NCBI GenBank assembly: GCA_034008185.1
Contig: CM067081.1
Location: 108,261,265-108,325,264, forward strand
Length of the DNA: 64,000 nt
Direction: 5' to 3'
Source: Gorsachius magnificus
Lineage: Eukaryota; Chordata; Aves; Pelecaniformes; Ardeidae
Positions 1 through 12,166 of this stretch are shown here, piece by piece. The position numbers were made by a program, and so were the translations under genes. The notes under the pieces were generated by a model. It was given only the letters and a program-made list of their open reading frames with translations. It did not search any database and was not told the DNA's origin. How positions within the stretch are numbered: the stretch's first letter is position 1; every line of letters starts with the position of its first letter.

Positions 1-1288
1 TTGGTGTCATCTGCAAACTTATCAATCCCCTCATCCAGACCATTGATAAAGATACTAAAAAGGGGGGGGCCCAAAACTGAGCCCCGGGGAACACTGCTTG
101 TAACTGGCCACCAACTGGATTTAAGTCCATTGACCACAACTCTCTGGGCTCAGCCATCCAGACAGTTTTTTTACCCAGCAAAGAGTGCACCTGTTTAAGG
201 CATGAGCCGCCAGCTTCTCTAGGAGAATGCTGTGGGAAACTGTGTCAAAGGCTTTGCTGTGTCAAAGGCTTTTGTCCAAGTAAAGAACATTAACAGCCTT
301 TCCCTCATCCACCAGGCAGGTCACCTGGACATAGAAGGAAATCAGGTTGGTCAAGCAGGACCTGCCTTTCTTGGACTCATGCTTTCTTGACCTGATCCCT
401 TGGTGGTCTTGCACACGGCTGGTGAGTGCACTCAGGATGAACTGCTCCATAACCTTCCCTGCTACTTAGGTCAGGCTGACAGGCCTGTAGTTCCCCAGAT
501 CCTCCTTCCGTCCCTTCTTGTAGATGGGTGTCACATTAGCAAGTCTTCTGTCATCTGGGACCTCCCCTGTTAACCAGGACTGCTGATAAATGATGGAGAG
601 TGGCTTGGCAAGCTCCTCTGCCAGCTCCTTCAGCACTCTCCAGTGGATCCCATCCGTCCCTATAGACTTGTGGATGTCCAGGTGGTATAGCATGTCGAAA
701 ACTGCTTCCTCCTGGATTATGGGGGGCTTATTCCACTCACCAACCCTGTCTTCCAGCTCAGGGGGCTGAGTATCCTTGGGGTAACTCGTTGGGCTGTTAA
801 AGACTGAGGCAAAGAAGTCATTAAGTATCTCAGTCTCTTCCTCATCCTTAGTGGCAATGTTTACCCTTGTATCCAATAGAGGATGGAGGTTCTCCCTGGC
901 TCTTTTTGCTGTTAATGTATTTGTAAAAACTTTTTTATTACCTCTTACAACAGTGGCCGGATTGAGTTCAAGCTGGACTTTTGGCTTTCTGATTTTCTCT
1001 CTGCATGACCTGACAAGATCCCTGTACTCTTCTTGGGTTTCCTGCCCCTTCTTTCAACGCTGGTAATCTCTCCTTTTCTTCTGGAGTCTCAGCAAAAGCT
1101 CACTGTTCAGCCAGGCTGATCATCTTCCCTGCCTATTTGTCTTATGGCTCATGGGGACAGTCAGCTCCTATGCCTTTAAGACTTCTTCCTTGAAGAATAT
1201 CCAGCCTTCCTGGACCTCTTTGCCCTTCAGGACAGCCTCCCAAGGGACTCTCCCAGATGTGATCTCCCAGGTGGGACCCTCCAATAAT
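1..1288 (-). mobile_element. CR1 LINE fragment, 5'-truncated and cut by the window edge
   Basis: This is a non-LTR retrotransposon copy read on the minus strand. The first 20 bases of the window are the reverse complement of the FADDTK codons of the reverse transcriptase, so the element's 3' part lies left of the window. Further right come the thumb, palm and finger regions in CR1 order, then the segment before the RT (WESPLGG...GRLDILQGR) near 1142-1285. CR1-like sequence fades into AT-rich DNA at about 1288, which is the 5' truncation point typical of LINE insertion. A 17-bp tandem duplication lies at 240-273, and several stops and frameshifts break the frame. It is certainly dead. The CR1 family assignment is firm, but the subfamily is not known. 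Confidence 0.92.
262..1285 (-). pseudogene. CR1 ORF2 reverse-transcriptase remnant
   Basis: This is the decayed polyprotein ORF of the CR1 copy above. In reading direction it shows a pre-RT linker (about 1285-1142) and then a 136-codon open block (876-466) with the conserved RT segments DGIHWRVLKEL, IIYQQSWLTGEVP, VTPIYKKGRKED and NYRPVSLT. A stop follows directly after NYRPVSLT. Another frame (450-262) continues with GRSCLTNLISFY and GKAVNVLYLDKSL, where CR1 normally has a catalytic-site YLDFSKAFD. The Phe before Ser is gone, so the first metal-binding motif is damaged. The intact family protein also has an N-terminal endonuclease, which is absent here. No expression is expected. Confidence 0.88.
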
Positions 1289-3230
1289 GCTACAGAGTAA
1301 AGCGCAATCAAAAAATAAAGCATGGATACTGTGAGTATTCATTGCTACAGGTCCCTACATCTTCTGGAAACCACTCCTTAAGCTTGTGGTGTCATTCCCT
1401 GGCAGTATAACATATATAGATCCTACATTAAAAATATTTTCCTTGTCATAGTTTTAGCTAAAGACTCGGCCTCTATTCCATGTCTTTGAATATGCTTTTG
1501 AATTAGCCTGAGCATTTTTATACAGGCAAATTTGCTGGCATTTCTACTTCCAAGACAGGGACTTTGGGTGTCAACATCTTTTTCTTTTCCATCCCAAAAC
1601 TGAATCTAAATTAACTTGACTCCATACAGAGAGACACTTCATGTTAAAAGAGAGCAATGAAATTAGAGAATCAAGAAGCCCATCTAAATAATTCCCACTT
1701 AAGAAATCCAGCTATTCGTTGTATTAGCAAACTAATCCAGAACTAGTTTACAGCATTCAGAGTTCTTATACTAATTTGATCAATATCAGAATACACAGTT
1801 TATATCAGCAAGAAAAACAGTACCGGCAGGCAGTAAACCTCGAGAGATTCTATTTGAATTCTGCACTAAAAAAACCCCAAACTCTTCTCACCTCTGTCAT
1901 TACTGATCATTAAAAGTTAATGTCCCGGTGCTACCTTCACTGTAGTGTTTTTCAGAAAGATAGCTCTACACAGTTCTTCAAGGACATTTCATGGCAATCT
2001 AACTACCTATACACTATTTAATTTACTATGGCTTGCTTCCTTTTGCTGAGAGCTGAGAGTAGCACTTGCATTTACAGAGTGTTAGCAGTAAGAAAGACTC
2101 AGTATACATATCGCTCATAAAAATACCACTGTGGAGAATGTTGATATCTTCAGTACAAAGCTTGCTTGTTAACATCTGATAGGATGAAAACACATGAAGC
2201 ACATGAAGCATGGAGAAGAATACTTGCAGTCTTTTCTTTCCGTTTTGTAAGTTTTAGTGGGAGAGAACTGTGAAGTTTTTTGACTGGGTTTTAATAATTG
2301 CCTTGCAAACTTGATTACACAGAGCAAGTCTGAAGACAGAAGTCTTGCAGGAGGCTATATTCTAAGAATTTTCAGTTCCTTTTCAGATTCATTCCTGGTT
2401 GTGGAAAGGACTTTGGTCCCTGGAAAGGTTATTTTTACTATTACAGTTGAGAGCTCCTGGGGACCATATTTGGGAAAATCCTTCTTCATTATGTTGTCTT
2501 CATCTTCTAAATATGCTGAGTTTAGGTTACACATGTTTTTATGATGAGGATCAGGGCTTTGGGCTCGTTTGAGGACTTTAAGGCAATAAAAAACTTATAT
2601 CAATAAGTACTTTAATCAATACGTACATTTTTATATCAGCAAATGCTGTGTGACAAAGAGAAACAGATTTGTAGCTGGAACTAGTATGGAATTTTAAGAT
2701 TACTGCCCCCCCCTCCCCTCCCCCCCCAGATGATTACCCCCTGTAGGTCTTTCAGAGCTTACATTATCTACTTCCTTCATGGACAGGTTTTCACTCTCAT
2801 CTCTACTGACTGAACATAATTCCTCCCTGCTCTTGCCCCCTGCACCTCTCCTCTCACTCTTGGTGGCCAGACCATGCTCTCCACAGGTGTTGTAGCTCTC
2901 CACTACTGAAGGAAATGGTGAGCAATAGAGGACACAGTGACAGATGTTCCTCATCATCATCTTTGCTTTTATTTTATTTGGGAAGCAAAAAACTCTCACC
3001 AACAGCAAGTGACTTCTCATAGGGGCAGCAAGGGCTTTCTGTCTGAAGGGCATGGATCTAAGCACTTCCCTTACTGGGAATGTACTTAGCAAGGGCTTTC
3101 CTGCTTTAGACTTTCTTGAACCAGGGCCCACAATTAATATCTCAGTTATGTGATATTTTATATAACTGAAAAATGGTACAAAAATGTCTTCATTTTGATT
3201 CAAAGCAAATTATAGGAATTAGTGAGATAC
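1289..3230. other. AT-rich unique-looking DNA between CR1 and the first LTR
   Basis: I recognise no gene or repeat family here. A cytosine-rich tract (2704-2728, mostly C with a few T) stands out. A 167-codon open frame on the minus strand (2700-3203) has no recognisable domain and ends in a low-complexity Gly/Arg stretch encoded by that C tract, so I do not call it a gene. Confidence 0.6.
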
Positions 3231-3833
3231 TGTCCTGGTTTTGGCTGGGATAGAGTTAATTTTCTTCATAGTAGCTAGCATAGTGCTGTGTAGTAGTAGT
3301 AGTAGTTTAGTACCAGAAGAATGTTGATAACACTCTGGTGTTTTTAGTTGTTGCCAAGTAGTGCTCAGACTGCTCAAGGACTTTTTGAGCTTCTCCTGCT
3401 CGGCCAGGTTCATAACAAGCTGGGAGTACAGCACAGCTAGGACAGCTAACCCAAACTGTCCAAAGAGCTATTCCATACCATATAACGTCATGCTCGGGGG
3501 GGCAGTCAGTCGGTTGCTCGCGGGCAGAGCGGTCGCAGCTCAGGCTGAGTGATCGCGGCTCGGGCAGAGTGATCGCGGCTTGGGACGGGCTGGGCATCGG
3601 TCAGCAGGTGGTGAGCAATTGCATTGTGCATCATTTGTTTTATATATATTCTGTATATTTTCTTACCATTATTATTATTATTGTTATTCTTCTCTCTTAT
3701 TAAACTGTCTCTATCTCAACCCACGGGTCTTACTTTTCCTTTCCAATTCTCTCCCCCATCCCACTGAGGGAGGGGGGGGGAGTGAGTGAGCGGCTGTGTG
3801 GTGCTTAGTTGCCAGCCGGGTTAAACCACGACA
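3231..3833 (+). mobile_element. Solo LTR, avian ERVL-like family, with exact 5-bp TSD
   Basis: This is a 603-bp solo long terminal repeat. It starts TGTCCTGGTTTTGGCTGGG, ends TTAAACCACGACA, and is flanked on both sides by GATAC (3226-3230 and 3834-3838). The TG...CA ends and the 5-bp duplication fit ERVL-type (class III) insertion. Inside are a TATA-like stretch (3641-3650), ATT-rich microsatellite sequence near 3670-3683 and an ATTAAA polyadenylation signal at 3699-3704, all in plus orientation. GC-rich tandem units (about 3520-3585) carry GATCGCGGCT. No internal viral sequence remains, so this is a recombined remnant. The family is shared with the copies at 7221, 11610 and 25348. The ERVL label is inferred from TSD length and memory. 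Confidence 0.9.
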
Positions 3834-5349
3834 GATACTTATGTTTTCCATAAACTTACTAGCTCAGCAGAACAGTGGTTTTTTCCTCTTTCAGTAATTA
3901 TTAAGTTCAACTATATGTTTCTTTAAATCATGAACAGAATTCAGAACCTGATAGGCACGAGTCAATATGGACAGTAATCCAGTGCAATAGCAGTCAAACC
4001 AATGTAAGAAGCCAAGATACAAGGGATGAGTTTTGAAAGAATGTGCATTTCCTACTCCCTGAGAGCCAGATATTTGTTACTAAATGTTAATAGTTTATTA
4101 CATATTGATTTTCAATTTAAATGTTAGCTTAAAAATTAGCTGTTCTGTAAGCCTCTTGCTTAAAAATTTTTAATGTTTCAGCTTCATTTTTGGAGCAGAC
4201 TGAAACCTTGTTTTGTTTATTTAGACCTGACTCTTCATTTCCAGCCAATGACTGTAATATACATCTCTTGTCATAAGTGGTAGGAAGTGGCCAATTATTT
4301 ATCTTTCAAAGTAATAACTGAAGTATACATGCTGACAGTAAGAAAAAAAGTTGACATGTTAGGTATTTGCAAAGAATTTAATAATGGACTATCCTAATAA
4401 ATTAATTTAATAAAAAAGTCCTTGGATAGATTTCACTGTTTATAACAGGAAAACACAAGTTTTAAAATCCCTTCTCCATCACTTGTACATGTTTCTAATA
4501 ACTCTAGTTTAAATGTTTTTTAAAATGATTGACCAAAATGATACTATCTTTCTTGGCAAATAAAGCCAAGAAATTTATAATGATTATAGCCACTTGAAAA
4601 CATAAAGAATAAGTAGGATCCATATTATACTCTATTATCATATTTTGGGAAGATAAAAACTGAAACCTTCTATTCCTTGTTGAGACAACATTAAAACACA
4701 GCTTCCATCCTCCCTAACTGGTCTCCGTTCAATGACTGCTTTATCTCTTCCATTCCATGATAATGCAGTAGCAGCCTGCTTATACAGTGTCAAAAACCCC
4801 CAAGGTTTTGTATTGAAACTTCTAGAATGGATTGTCATTGACTAGAACCAAAAACTATTATTTTCTCATGTACATGATTGTCAGTAACAAAATAATTACA
4901 CACACAAATAGAAGTGTTTTCTGCAACATATAATTTTGTTTGGATTTTTTTGAGCATAATATGTCACTTTTTAGACTAGGTTCTTTCAACTCCATTGAAA
5001 GTGTTACTTATTGGTGCCGTAAACAAAAATATTACCAACTCATAAAACAATTTGGGTGGTAGTAGACTTAAAAATTTAACCAGCAGTGTCCCCTTATTCT
5101 GTTACTACGACTTGATGGAAGTGATACTGGAAGCCCTATATTTAATTAAAGAAGAGTTAAAGGACCTGTTTTCACTACATTTAACCCACAGCCCCTCCCA
5201 GCCATTGTGAATGATAGCTCTATGATAGTGAATTGCAGAGTGAAAAAGCAATATAGAGAGATAGCAGGAGACAGGAAAAGAAATACTCATGGCTATCACA
5301 TTTTATTCTGAGTCATGAAAAAAATGAATGGATTTCCATTTTTAACATG
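3834..5349. other. AT-rich unique-looking DNA
   Basis: Apart from the 5-bp duplication at its left edge I see nothing in it. It has no recognisable repeat, no ORF with a known domain and no RNA gene. Confidence 0.6.
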
Positions 5350-5916
5350 TGTGTGGTTTAATCCAGCTGGCAACTCAGCACCACACAGCCACTCACTCAT
5401 CTGCCCCAGTGGGACGGGGGAAAGAATCAGAAGGGTAAAAGTGAGAAAACTCATGGACAGTTTAATAGGTAAAGCAAAAGCCGCACACACAAGCAAAGCA
5501 AAGCAAGGCATTCATTCACTGCTTCCCATGGGCAGGCAGGTGTTCAGCCATCTCCAGGAAAGCAGGGCTCCATCATGCATAATGGTGACTTGGGAAGAAA
5601 AATACCATCACTCCAAACATCGCCCCCCTTCCTTCTTCCCCCAGCTTTTTATTGCTGAGTTTGACATCATATGGTGTGGGACGTCCCTTTGGTCAGTTGG
5701 GGTCAGCCATCCCAGCTGTGTCCCCTCCCAATATCTTGTGCATCCCCATCCTACTTGCTGGTGGAGTGGGGTGAGAAGCAGGAAAAGCCCTGAAGCTGTG
5801 TGAGCACTGCTCAGCAATAATGAAAACATCCCTGTATAATCAACACTGCTTCAAAACAAAGCCCCATACTAGCTACTGTGAAGGAAATTAACTCTATCCC
5901 AGGCAAAACCTGTACA
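5350..5916 (-). mobile_element. Solo LTR, variant subfamily B of the ERVL-like family
   Basis: The LTR reads on the minus strand and is about 567 bp. Its plus-strand left end (TGTGTGGTTTAATCCAGCTGG) is the reverse of the usual LTR 3' end, and its right end (AAAACCTGTACA) is a diverged form of the usual AAACCAGGACA. Flanks are ACATG (5345-5349) and ACCTG (5917-5921), a 5-bp target duplication with one mismatch. TTTAAT at 5461-5466 is the minus-strand ATTAAA signal. The centre differs from the other copies: it lacks the GATCGCGG tandem units and has sequence about the word CATCATATGG and a segment shared with the copy at 55913. Its greater divergence suggests an older insertion. Confidence 0.83.
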
Positions 5917-7220
5917 ACCTGTTTGGAAACAAAACACACAGAGAAAACTGAAGACCTTTCCTCCATGTTCATATTTATGCACATTTCTACCACACACCCT
6001 CTGGATGTTTCACAGTGCTCATTATCCCAGGTGTTACTGACATTCCTAACACTCTCTCTTTCACAGAGGGAGACAGATTCCATTGTATTTGAGTAAGACA
6101 TTTGGGACATTCTTCCAAAGAGTCACTTAAAAAACCCCATCCATTTAGTGGGAATTTGATTAGCTCACATCTATACCACAGAACTGAAAAAAACCCACAG
6201 ATACTGTTTCTAATTTTGCTCTGTGTAATTCCATCCACCTAAATACTGTATTTCCAGTGATTATAGGTTGCTTTTTAGCATGGAAATAAGCAACTTTATC
6301 ATCACTAAGACAAATGCAAGTCTTGTGTGATTCAGCAAACCAAATGTTACTATTTTTAGCATAATTGTTCTCTGTTCTGTTTGATGATATCATCATGCTT
6401 GACCTTCAATATATTTTGAAACATCTTTACGCGGCAGGTGAAGCAGAGCAGGCTGCAGGCATAAAACAGTTTCATATCAACTTTTAGTCTGAGTTAATAT
6501 CACCTCTATTAGAAATTTTCTCAAACATTAGAAGAAAAAATACATTTAAAAGTAAAGAAAATATTGCGGGTTTTAGTGGTCACATAGGCCTTCTGTCTGT
6601 GCTGGGTTCCCACCCACTTTGTGTTAATTGAACTAGTGGTTATAAAGACAAACCAGTTTTATTGGCAAGGGCCAAAGATGCTGAAAAATGTCACAATGCT
6701 TACCAAAATTAAACAAGAAGAATAAATTATAAGCTATGGAAAATAGACAAGTTGAACATGAACAGTATTTGACACTCGAGTTATAATCATTGTGGGCATG
6801 ACTTCAATGCAATTGTGCAAGTGATAAGAGGAATTAGTTCTGGCATGATTGAAATCACAAGAACATCTGCCACAAAGAAACAAACAAAACATAAAACCCC
6901 CAACAAGACCTTCAAAGACATCTTTTTTAGCAAATCGTAGTTAAGCTGCTGAATAGGCTTAATCGGTACATAGACTTTGTGTTACTCACTGCAGAAGTAA
7001 GCTTAATTCATAATTAAGCCATTCATAAATTTAGATTTATATATAACTAGTTTAGTCATTCCTGCTAATCTTGAGTAGGAATTTGAATTCAGGTGGCAAA
7101 TGGCGCATTGTGTCAGCTTTGACATTCTGTAGCTATGCTCTCTTTCAGCATGACAGATTTGCTTGTTGTATATATGAACACAAAACAGCTTGTCAAAACT
7201 TAGTTTAGTTTTTAAATAAC
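5917..7220. other. AT-rich unique-looking DNA between two LTRs
   Basis: I recognise no gene, RNA or repeat family here. Short open frames near 5987-6396 have no known domain. Confidence 0.6.
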
Positions 7221-7739
7221 TGTCCTGGTTTCAGCTGGGATAGAGTTAATTTTCTTCCTAGTAGCTGACACAGCGCTGTGTTTTGGTTTTAGTACTAGAA
7301 GGATGCTGATAACACACGGATGTTTTAGTTGTTGCTGAACAGGGCTTACACCAGTCAAGGACTTTTCAGCTTCTCATGCCCTACCAGGTGCACAAGAAGC
7401 TGGGAGGGGGCACAGCAAGGACAGCTGACCCAAACTGACCAAAAGCCTCTTCCAGACCATATGACATCATGCTTGGGGAGAGATGGCTGGAAGGAGAGCA
7501 ATTGCTGCTCAGGACAGGCTGGGCATTGGTCAGCGGGTGGTGAGCAATTGCATTGTGCATCACTTGTTTTGTATATTCCGTATATTCTATTACCATTATT
7601 ATTATTATTATTGTTATTCTTTTCCTTTTCTGCTTTATTAAACTGTTTTTATCTCAACCCACAGGTTTTACTTTTTTTCTGATTCTCCCCCTCATTCCAC
7701 CGACTGGTGTTCAGCTGCCTGCCAGATTAAACCACAACA
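7221..7739 (+). mobile_element. Solo LTR, ERVL-like family, short form
   Basis: This is a 519-bp LTR beginning TGTCCTGGTTTCAGCTGGG and ending TTAAACCACAACA. Flanks are ATAAC (7216-7220) and GTAAC (7740-7744), a 5-bp duplication with one difference. ATTAAA at 7637-7642 and an ATT-repeat microsatellite just before it match the copy at 3231. It is shorter because the GC-rich tandem units are absent and the region before the LTR end is reduced. No internal viral region is present. Confidence 0.88.
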
Positions 7740-9603
7740 GTAACATTTGGTGATCTATGTTGGGTTTGTATCTTCAGATGAACGACCAGCAGAATGACTT
7801 CTTAGGAACAGTGTACTAGATGTCCAGCTTTGCAAAACATCATTTAGCATATGCAGTATATAAAGTTACCTTGGAAAGAAAATGTGTTAAGTATTCATTC
7901 TTGTTACTTGGGAAACTGTAGCCTTTTTATATTTCAGCATGCTTTAATAAAAAAATCAGTAACGGTAGTGATCGTTTTTCCTGCTCCGGGTCCCTGATTG
8001 GTTTAAAAATCTTTTGTAGAAAAAAAAAAAACTCAACAACAAAAAACCCAAACACAAAACTATGTCATGTAAGGCAAAAATATCATAAACAAAAAAGTGA
8101 AAAATTATTTATTTTCAATACAGGTGTTCTACATGTGAAGTTGGAAAGTCTTAAATATAACAAGCCTTGACACAGAATACTAAATGAATGCCCAGTTAAC
8201 ACATTTGAGCTGGAAAAAACCCTCAAACAACTGATTTTTGGCATGCTGAGCAACCATGTAATGCAGCAGAAGAAGAACGGAGACACAACAGAAAAGGAGC
8301 ATAGAACTGAAGATGGGGAAGAAATTAAAACCACATTAAATTAACCTTAGACATGTGTGAGATTTTGAACTTCAGGCAGCAAAAAAATAAACAGAAAAAT
8401 GAAGGAAAAATGTAGGAAAATATGAAAAATGCACCAAGTCAGACCACTGCAAAACCTTTTTTTAATATATTTTTCTAGAAATAGAAGATTCTGTTTATCT
8501 AACTAATCTAAATGTCAATAATTCATATACTACCATGCTACAGAGTATATTGTTAGACAAACTAGAGAAAACAGAAATTGATAGGAAGTTGGAGAAGCTG
8601 CTAGCAAAAAGTGCCAGGAAGTTGAAAGGAGAACTGTCATAAAAGATGGAGACTCTTAGTACAATTTCCCAAGAAGCTGTCCTCTCTTACTTGATATAAT
8701 TATTAATGTCCTTGACCTAAAAAATAAGTATGTGGAGGTTGTGTATGTGTGTGTCTACTTTCTCTCTCCAGCCCCTACCCCACCCCCTGCACACAGAGTG
8801 GTAAAATATGCCAGCAGGAAGCATCACCAATACACAGCCAGGAAAAAAAACAGCTCTGCTGTTGCCTACTCCATGGTCCTCAGGGTCCTGAGCTCCCACT
8901 ATGTCATGGTTTACACAGCCATGGTTCCTGTTAAGATCCCTGACCAGTTCTTCTGTAATTTTATCACCCCATTTGGTGCCTCTAGTACTTGTGCTGCACA
9001 GTTATTTGGGTACCTTAGAGCTGCAAACAGCAAGCACTAAGCACTGTTATAACCTTTCTCTGAAGCTGCTGAGGCAGTATTTCCCAAAGCCTCTGCAATA
9101 TTTTCCCTTCAGTTTTCTCATGCCATTATTTTCATACTGTTGTTCTCATGGCCTTGTGCTTCTAAATCCCAACAGTGCTGTTATGGGAAGTTTTCATAGG
9201 AAGCAACAACCGTTTGCAAGGTGGTGGGTAGAGGGAACAAACCCTTCTTTCCTCAACTTCATTACCTTCCTTTGTACATCTTAGTTTATGTTGACAAAAC
9301 CCAACCACGTTTTACAACAGAGTAGTTATTTAGTCATTATTTATTTTATCATTATTTTATAAATATTTATGATTATTTAATTAATTATTTTGATATTTTA
9401 ATTATTTTATTCATTAAGTGAATTAGAATCTAGTTGATTATACTTTCATTAATTATAAAATATTTAAAATTTATTTTTTAATTTATAATCTTCACTCAGT
9501 TTTCAGACACTTTGTATTCATCAGCGTAATTTTTCAAACAATAAAAATGTTTGATGTTTCCAGAAATGTCATTCATTGTAATCAGATCATGATATTTCTC
9601 AGT
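7740..9603. other. AT-rich DNA with a low-complexity A/T tract
   Basis: There is no recognised gene. Open frames at 8732-9040 (102 codons) and 8901-9284 show no family features. From about 9320 to 9490 the sequence is almost pure A and T with TTATTT-like words, a low-complexity stretch that ends about 115 bp before the next LTR. Confidence 0.6.
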
Positions 9604-10548
9604 TGTGGTGGGTTGACTTTAGCTGGCTGCAAGACGCCCACCCAGACCCTCTCTCACCCCCCTCCTTCGCAGGACAGGGAGAGAAAATATGATGGAAAAG
9701 CTCATTGGTTGAGATAAGGACGGGAGATTACTTACCAATTACCCTCACAGGCAAAACAGACTCCAGTTGGGAAAATTAATTTAATTTATTGCCAATTGAT
9801 AACACATAGTAAGAAATAAAAACAAAACTAAGCCCACCTTCTGCCCACCCCTCCTTCTTCCCAGACTCAACTTCACTCTTAGCTCTTCTACCTCCTCCCC
9901 CTGAGCAGAGCAGGGGGATGGGGAATGGGGGTTGTGGTTAGTTCATAATGCTTTGTCTCCCTAACTGCTCCATCATGGGCCCTTCCGGGGAGCGTGGGTG
10001 TCCCATGGGCCACACATCCTGCCAGAAACCCTGCTCCTGCCTAGGCTCCTATCCACAGCCCATAGCTCCCACCAGGAGCCTGCTCCTGCGTGGGGTGCTG
10101 CACAGACTGCAGCTTCCTTCAGTGCAAGTCTGCTTGCTCCAGTGTGGGCTCCTCCACAGGCCACAGTGTGGATATCTGCTCTGCTGTGGTCCTCCATGGG
10201 CTGCAGGGGTACATCACTGCTCCACCATGGTCTTGTCCACAGGCTGTATGAGAATTCCTGCTGGGGTGCCTGGAGCACCTCCTCCCTCTCCCCCTCCCTC
10301 TCTCTCCTCGGGGCTCCCAGGGCATTCTCCCCCCCCATTCCTCTCTCTTTGTCCAGTGTTTTCTGCCCTCCCTGCCCCAGGCCCTCCCCGAGGCGCCGCC
10401 ATGGTGGCTGCGGGCCCAGCCCTGCCCTGCGGTGGGGCCGTTGGAGCCGGCTGGAACCGGCTGTGTCCGGCACGGGGCAGCCCCCGCCCCTCCTCACAGG
10501 GGCTGCCCTGCAGCACCCTGAACACCTTGAAATGTTAAACCCAATACA
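9604..10548 (-). mobile_element. GC-rich solo LTR of a second family
   Basis: On the plus strand it begins TGTGGTGGGTTGACTTTAGC and ends AAACCCAATACA. I recall this pair of ends as those of a dispersed avian LTR (memory, not a search). Minus orientation is set by TTTATT at 9785-9790, which is AATAAA on the minus strand, followed by about 180 bp to the LTR end. The minus-strand 5' part (10548 to about 9950) is very GC-rich, with CpG-containing segments near 10385-10500. No clean target duplication is visible (TCAGT on the left, CAACA on the right), so a boundary may be off, a flank may be altered, or the right end may extend to about 10553. Length is about 945 bp. The ERV class is not assigned. 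Confidence 0.72.
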
Positions 10549-11609
10549 CAACACAGCCTTAAAGCCAAGAGCGAGCCCCTGTGGAAGGTAGATGATGGGC
10601 CATGCCCCCGCTCATGCACCAGAGGATTTTTCCAAGCTCCGGGCACCACTCAATGCAACATGAAGAAATCATAATCTGAACTGACGTACTTTGAGTTATA
10701 ACTGAATGCTGTGATCTGCCATGCATGCTTTCTGTCTGTGGCCATACAACAACTAATCCTATTACCTGTAGTCTTTCAAAACTGTGAGATAGGTGGTGAA
10801 AGCTGTCTTCTGAAAGGGGAGTAATATTCTTCCACGGGCAGAGGGAGGATGAAACCCAAGTGCTTTTAATCCTTAGAAAGATACCTACCAAGATGTTGGT
10901 TGCACGTTGGGGTGAGTAAAAGAGAGAGGTGGGAAGCAGCAGAATCACCTCTATTTCTGCTAAAAAGAAAACAATGCAGTTCTTCATCTTTGATACTCAG
11001 ATTTAGGCAGCAAATACTTTTCATGCTCAACCTTAGCAAGACTCAGTTGTTTTGATGTGTTTCTAGAAGGAAAAATATAAGCTACAGATAAAATTTTTCA
11101 TTGGAAAAGTAAAGTGTCTCCTGATAACAACTGGGAAGAATTTTTCTAGATTTCAGAAATAAACATGAGCACATGTGTTTTAAATGTGTCTCTAATGTCT
11201 GGATGCAATAGAGTTTATAATTAATGGAGAAGTTACATTATTATTTTTTTTTTCTGGATTGAGCTTGTAAGCCCTTCTCTATGTAGCTGTTGGTGTTTTA
11301 GTTGTTAAAGTCCTTACAGCTGTCTCCTAAGACTGGAATGCCACCAAATGATACTGTAACTTGTCTTTAATAGTGAAAATGTTTAAGAAAATTGTGAAAT
11401 TCAGAAACATTTTGAAAGGTTGTGGTATCACAGAGCTGCTCTCAAGAATCTTACTCTTTTTAGCTGTGATCCATCTTTACGGGTCTATTGCCTAATAAGA
11501 GTTCAAATCTGTCATTACGGCAAGTCCAATTTTAACACTGGAAGAACAGACTCAATATAATAGAAAAACAAGGTAGTCAGAAAATTCACTATAACAAATC
11601 TAAGAGATG
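10549..11609. other. Unique-looking DNA between two LTRs
   Basis: I see no gene. A minus-strand frame of 142 codons at 10559-10987 lacks any recognisable domain. The stretch is AT-rich, including a T run near 11245. Confidence 0.6.
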
Positions 11610-12166
11610 TGTCGTGGTTTAACCCGGCTGGCAACTAAGCACCACGCAGCCGCTCGCTCACTCCCTCCCCCCCTCCCTCAGTGGGATGGGGGAGAGAATC
11701 GGGAAAGGGAAAAAAGGTTAGAGCCGAGGGCTGAGGTAAAGACAGTTTAATAAGAGAAAATAATAATAATAGTAATAATGAGAATGATAACAAAATATAC
11801 AGAATATACAAAACGAATGATGCCCAATGCAATTGCTCACCACCTGCCGACCGATGCCCAGCCCGTCCCGAGCAGCGATCAGTACCCGAGCGACCGACCG
11901 ACCCACCAACCCCCCCGAGCATGACGTTCTATGGTATGGAATAGCTCTTTGGACAGTTTGGGTCCTAGCTGTGCTGTACTCCCAGCTTGTTATGCACCTG
12001 GCCGAGCAGGAGAAGCTCAAAAAGTCCTTGAGCAGTCTGAGCACTGCTTGGCAACAACTAAAAACATCAGCGTGTTATCAACATTCTTCTAGTACTAAAT
12101 CCAAAGCACAGCACTATGCTAGCTTCTGTGAAGAAAATTGACTCTATCCCAGCTGAAACCAGGACA
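11610..12166 (-). mobile_element. Solo LTR, ERVL-like family, with exact 5-bp TSD
   Basis: This is a 557-bp LTR on the minus strand. On the plus strand it starts TGTCGTGGTTTAACCCGGC and ends GCTGAAACCAGGACA. AGATG flanks both sides (11605-11609 and 12167-12171), an exact duplication. TTTAAT at 11746-11751 is the minus-strand ATTAAA signal. It has only one GATCG-type unit in its GC-rich part (about 11870-11885), followed by short CGAC repeats, against three units in the copies at 3231 and 25348. No internal viral sequence remains. Confidence 0.9.

Noticed and set aside
2700..3203. 167-codon minus-strand frame
   Set aside because: It has no known domain, its C-terminal part is encoded by a C-rich tract, and it has no splice or promoter context.
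3580..3789. Small ORFs repeated in several places (GRAGHRSAGGEQLHCASFVLYI-like)
   Set aside because: They recur because they lie in the same LTR in each copy. LTRs of this type do not code protein.
8732..9284. Overlapping frames of 102 and 127 codons
   Set aside because: They overlap each other in different frames and have no recognisable motif or conservation clue.
10385..10510. CpG-island-like stretch with a Kozak-like ATG
   Set aside because: It is part of the same LTR, and no downstream coding region follows.
9948..10591. Three overlapping open frames near 195 codons on both strands in GC-rich sequence
   Set aside because: They lie inside an LTR with recognisable ends. High GC removes stops in all frames, and the peptides are Pro/Ser/Gly-rich with no domain.
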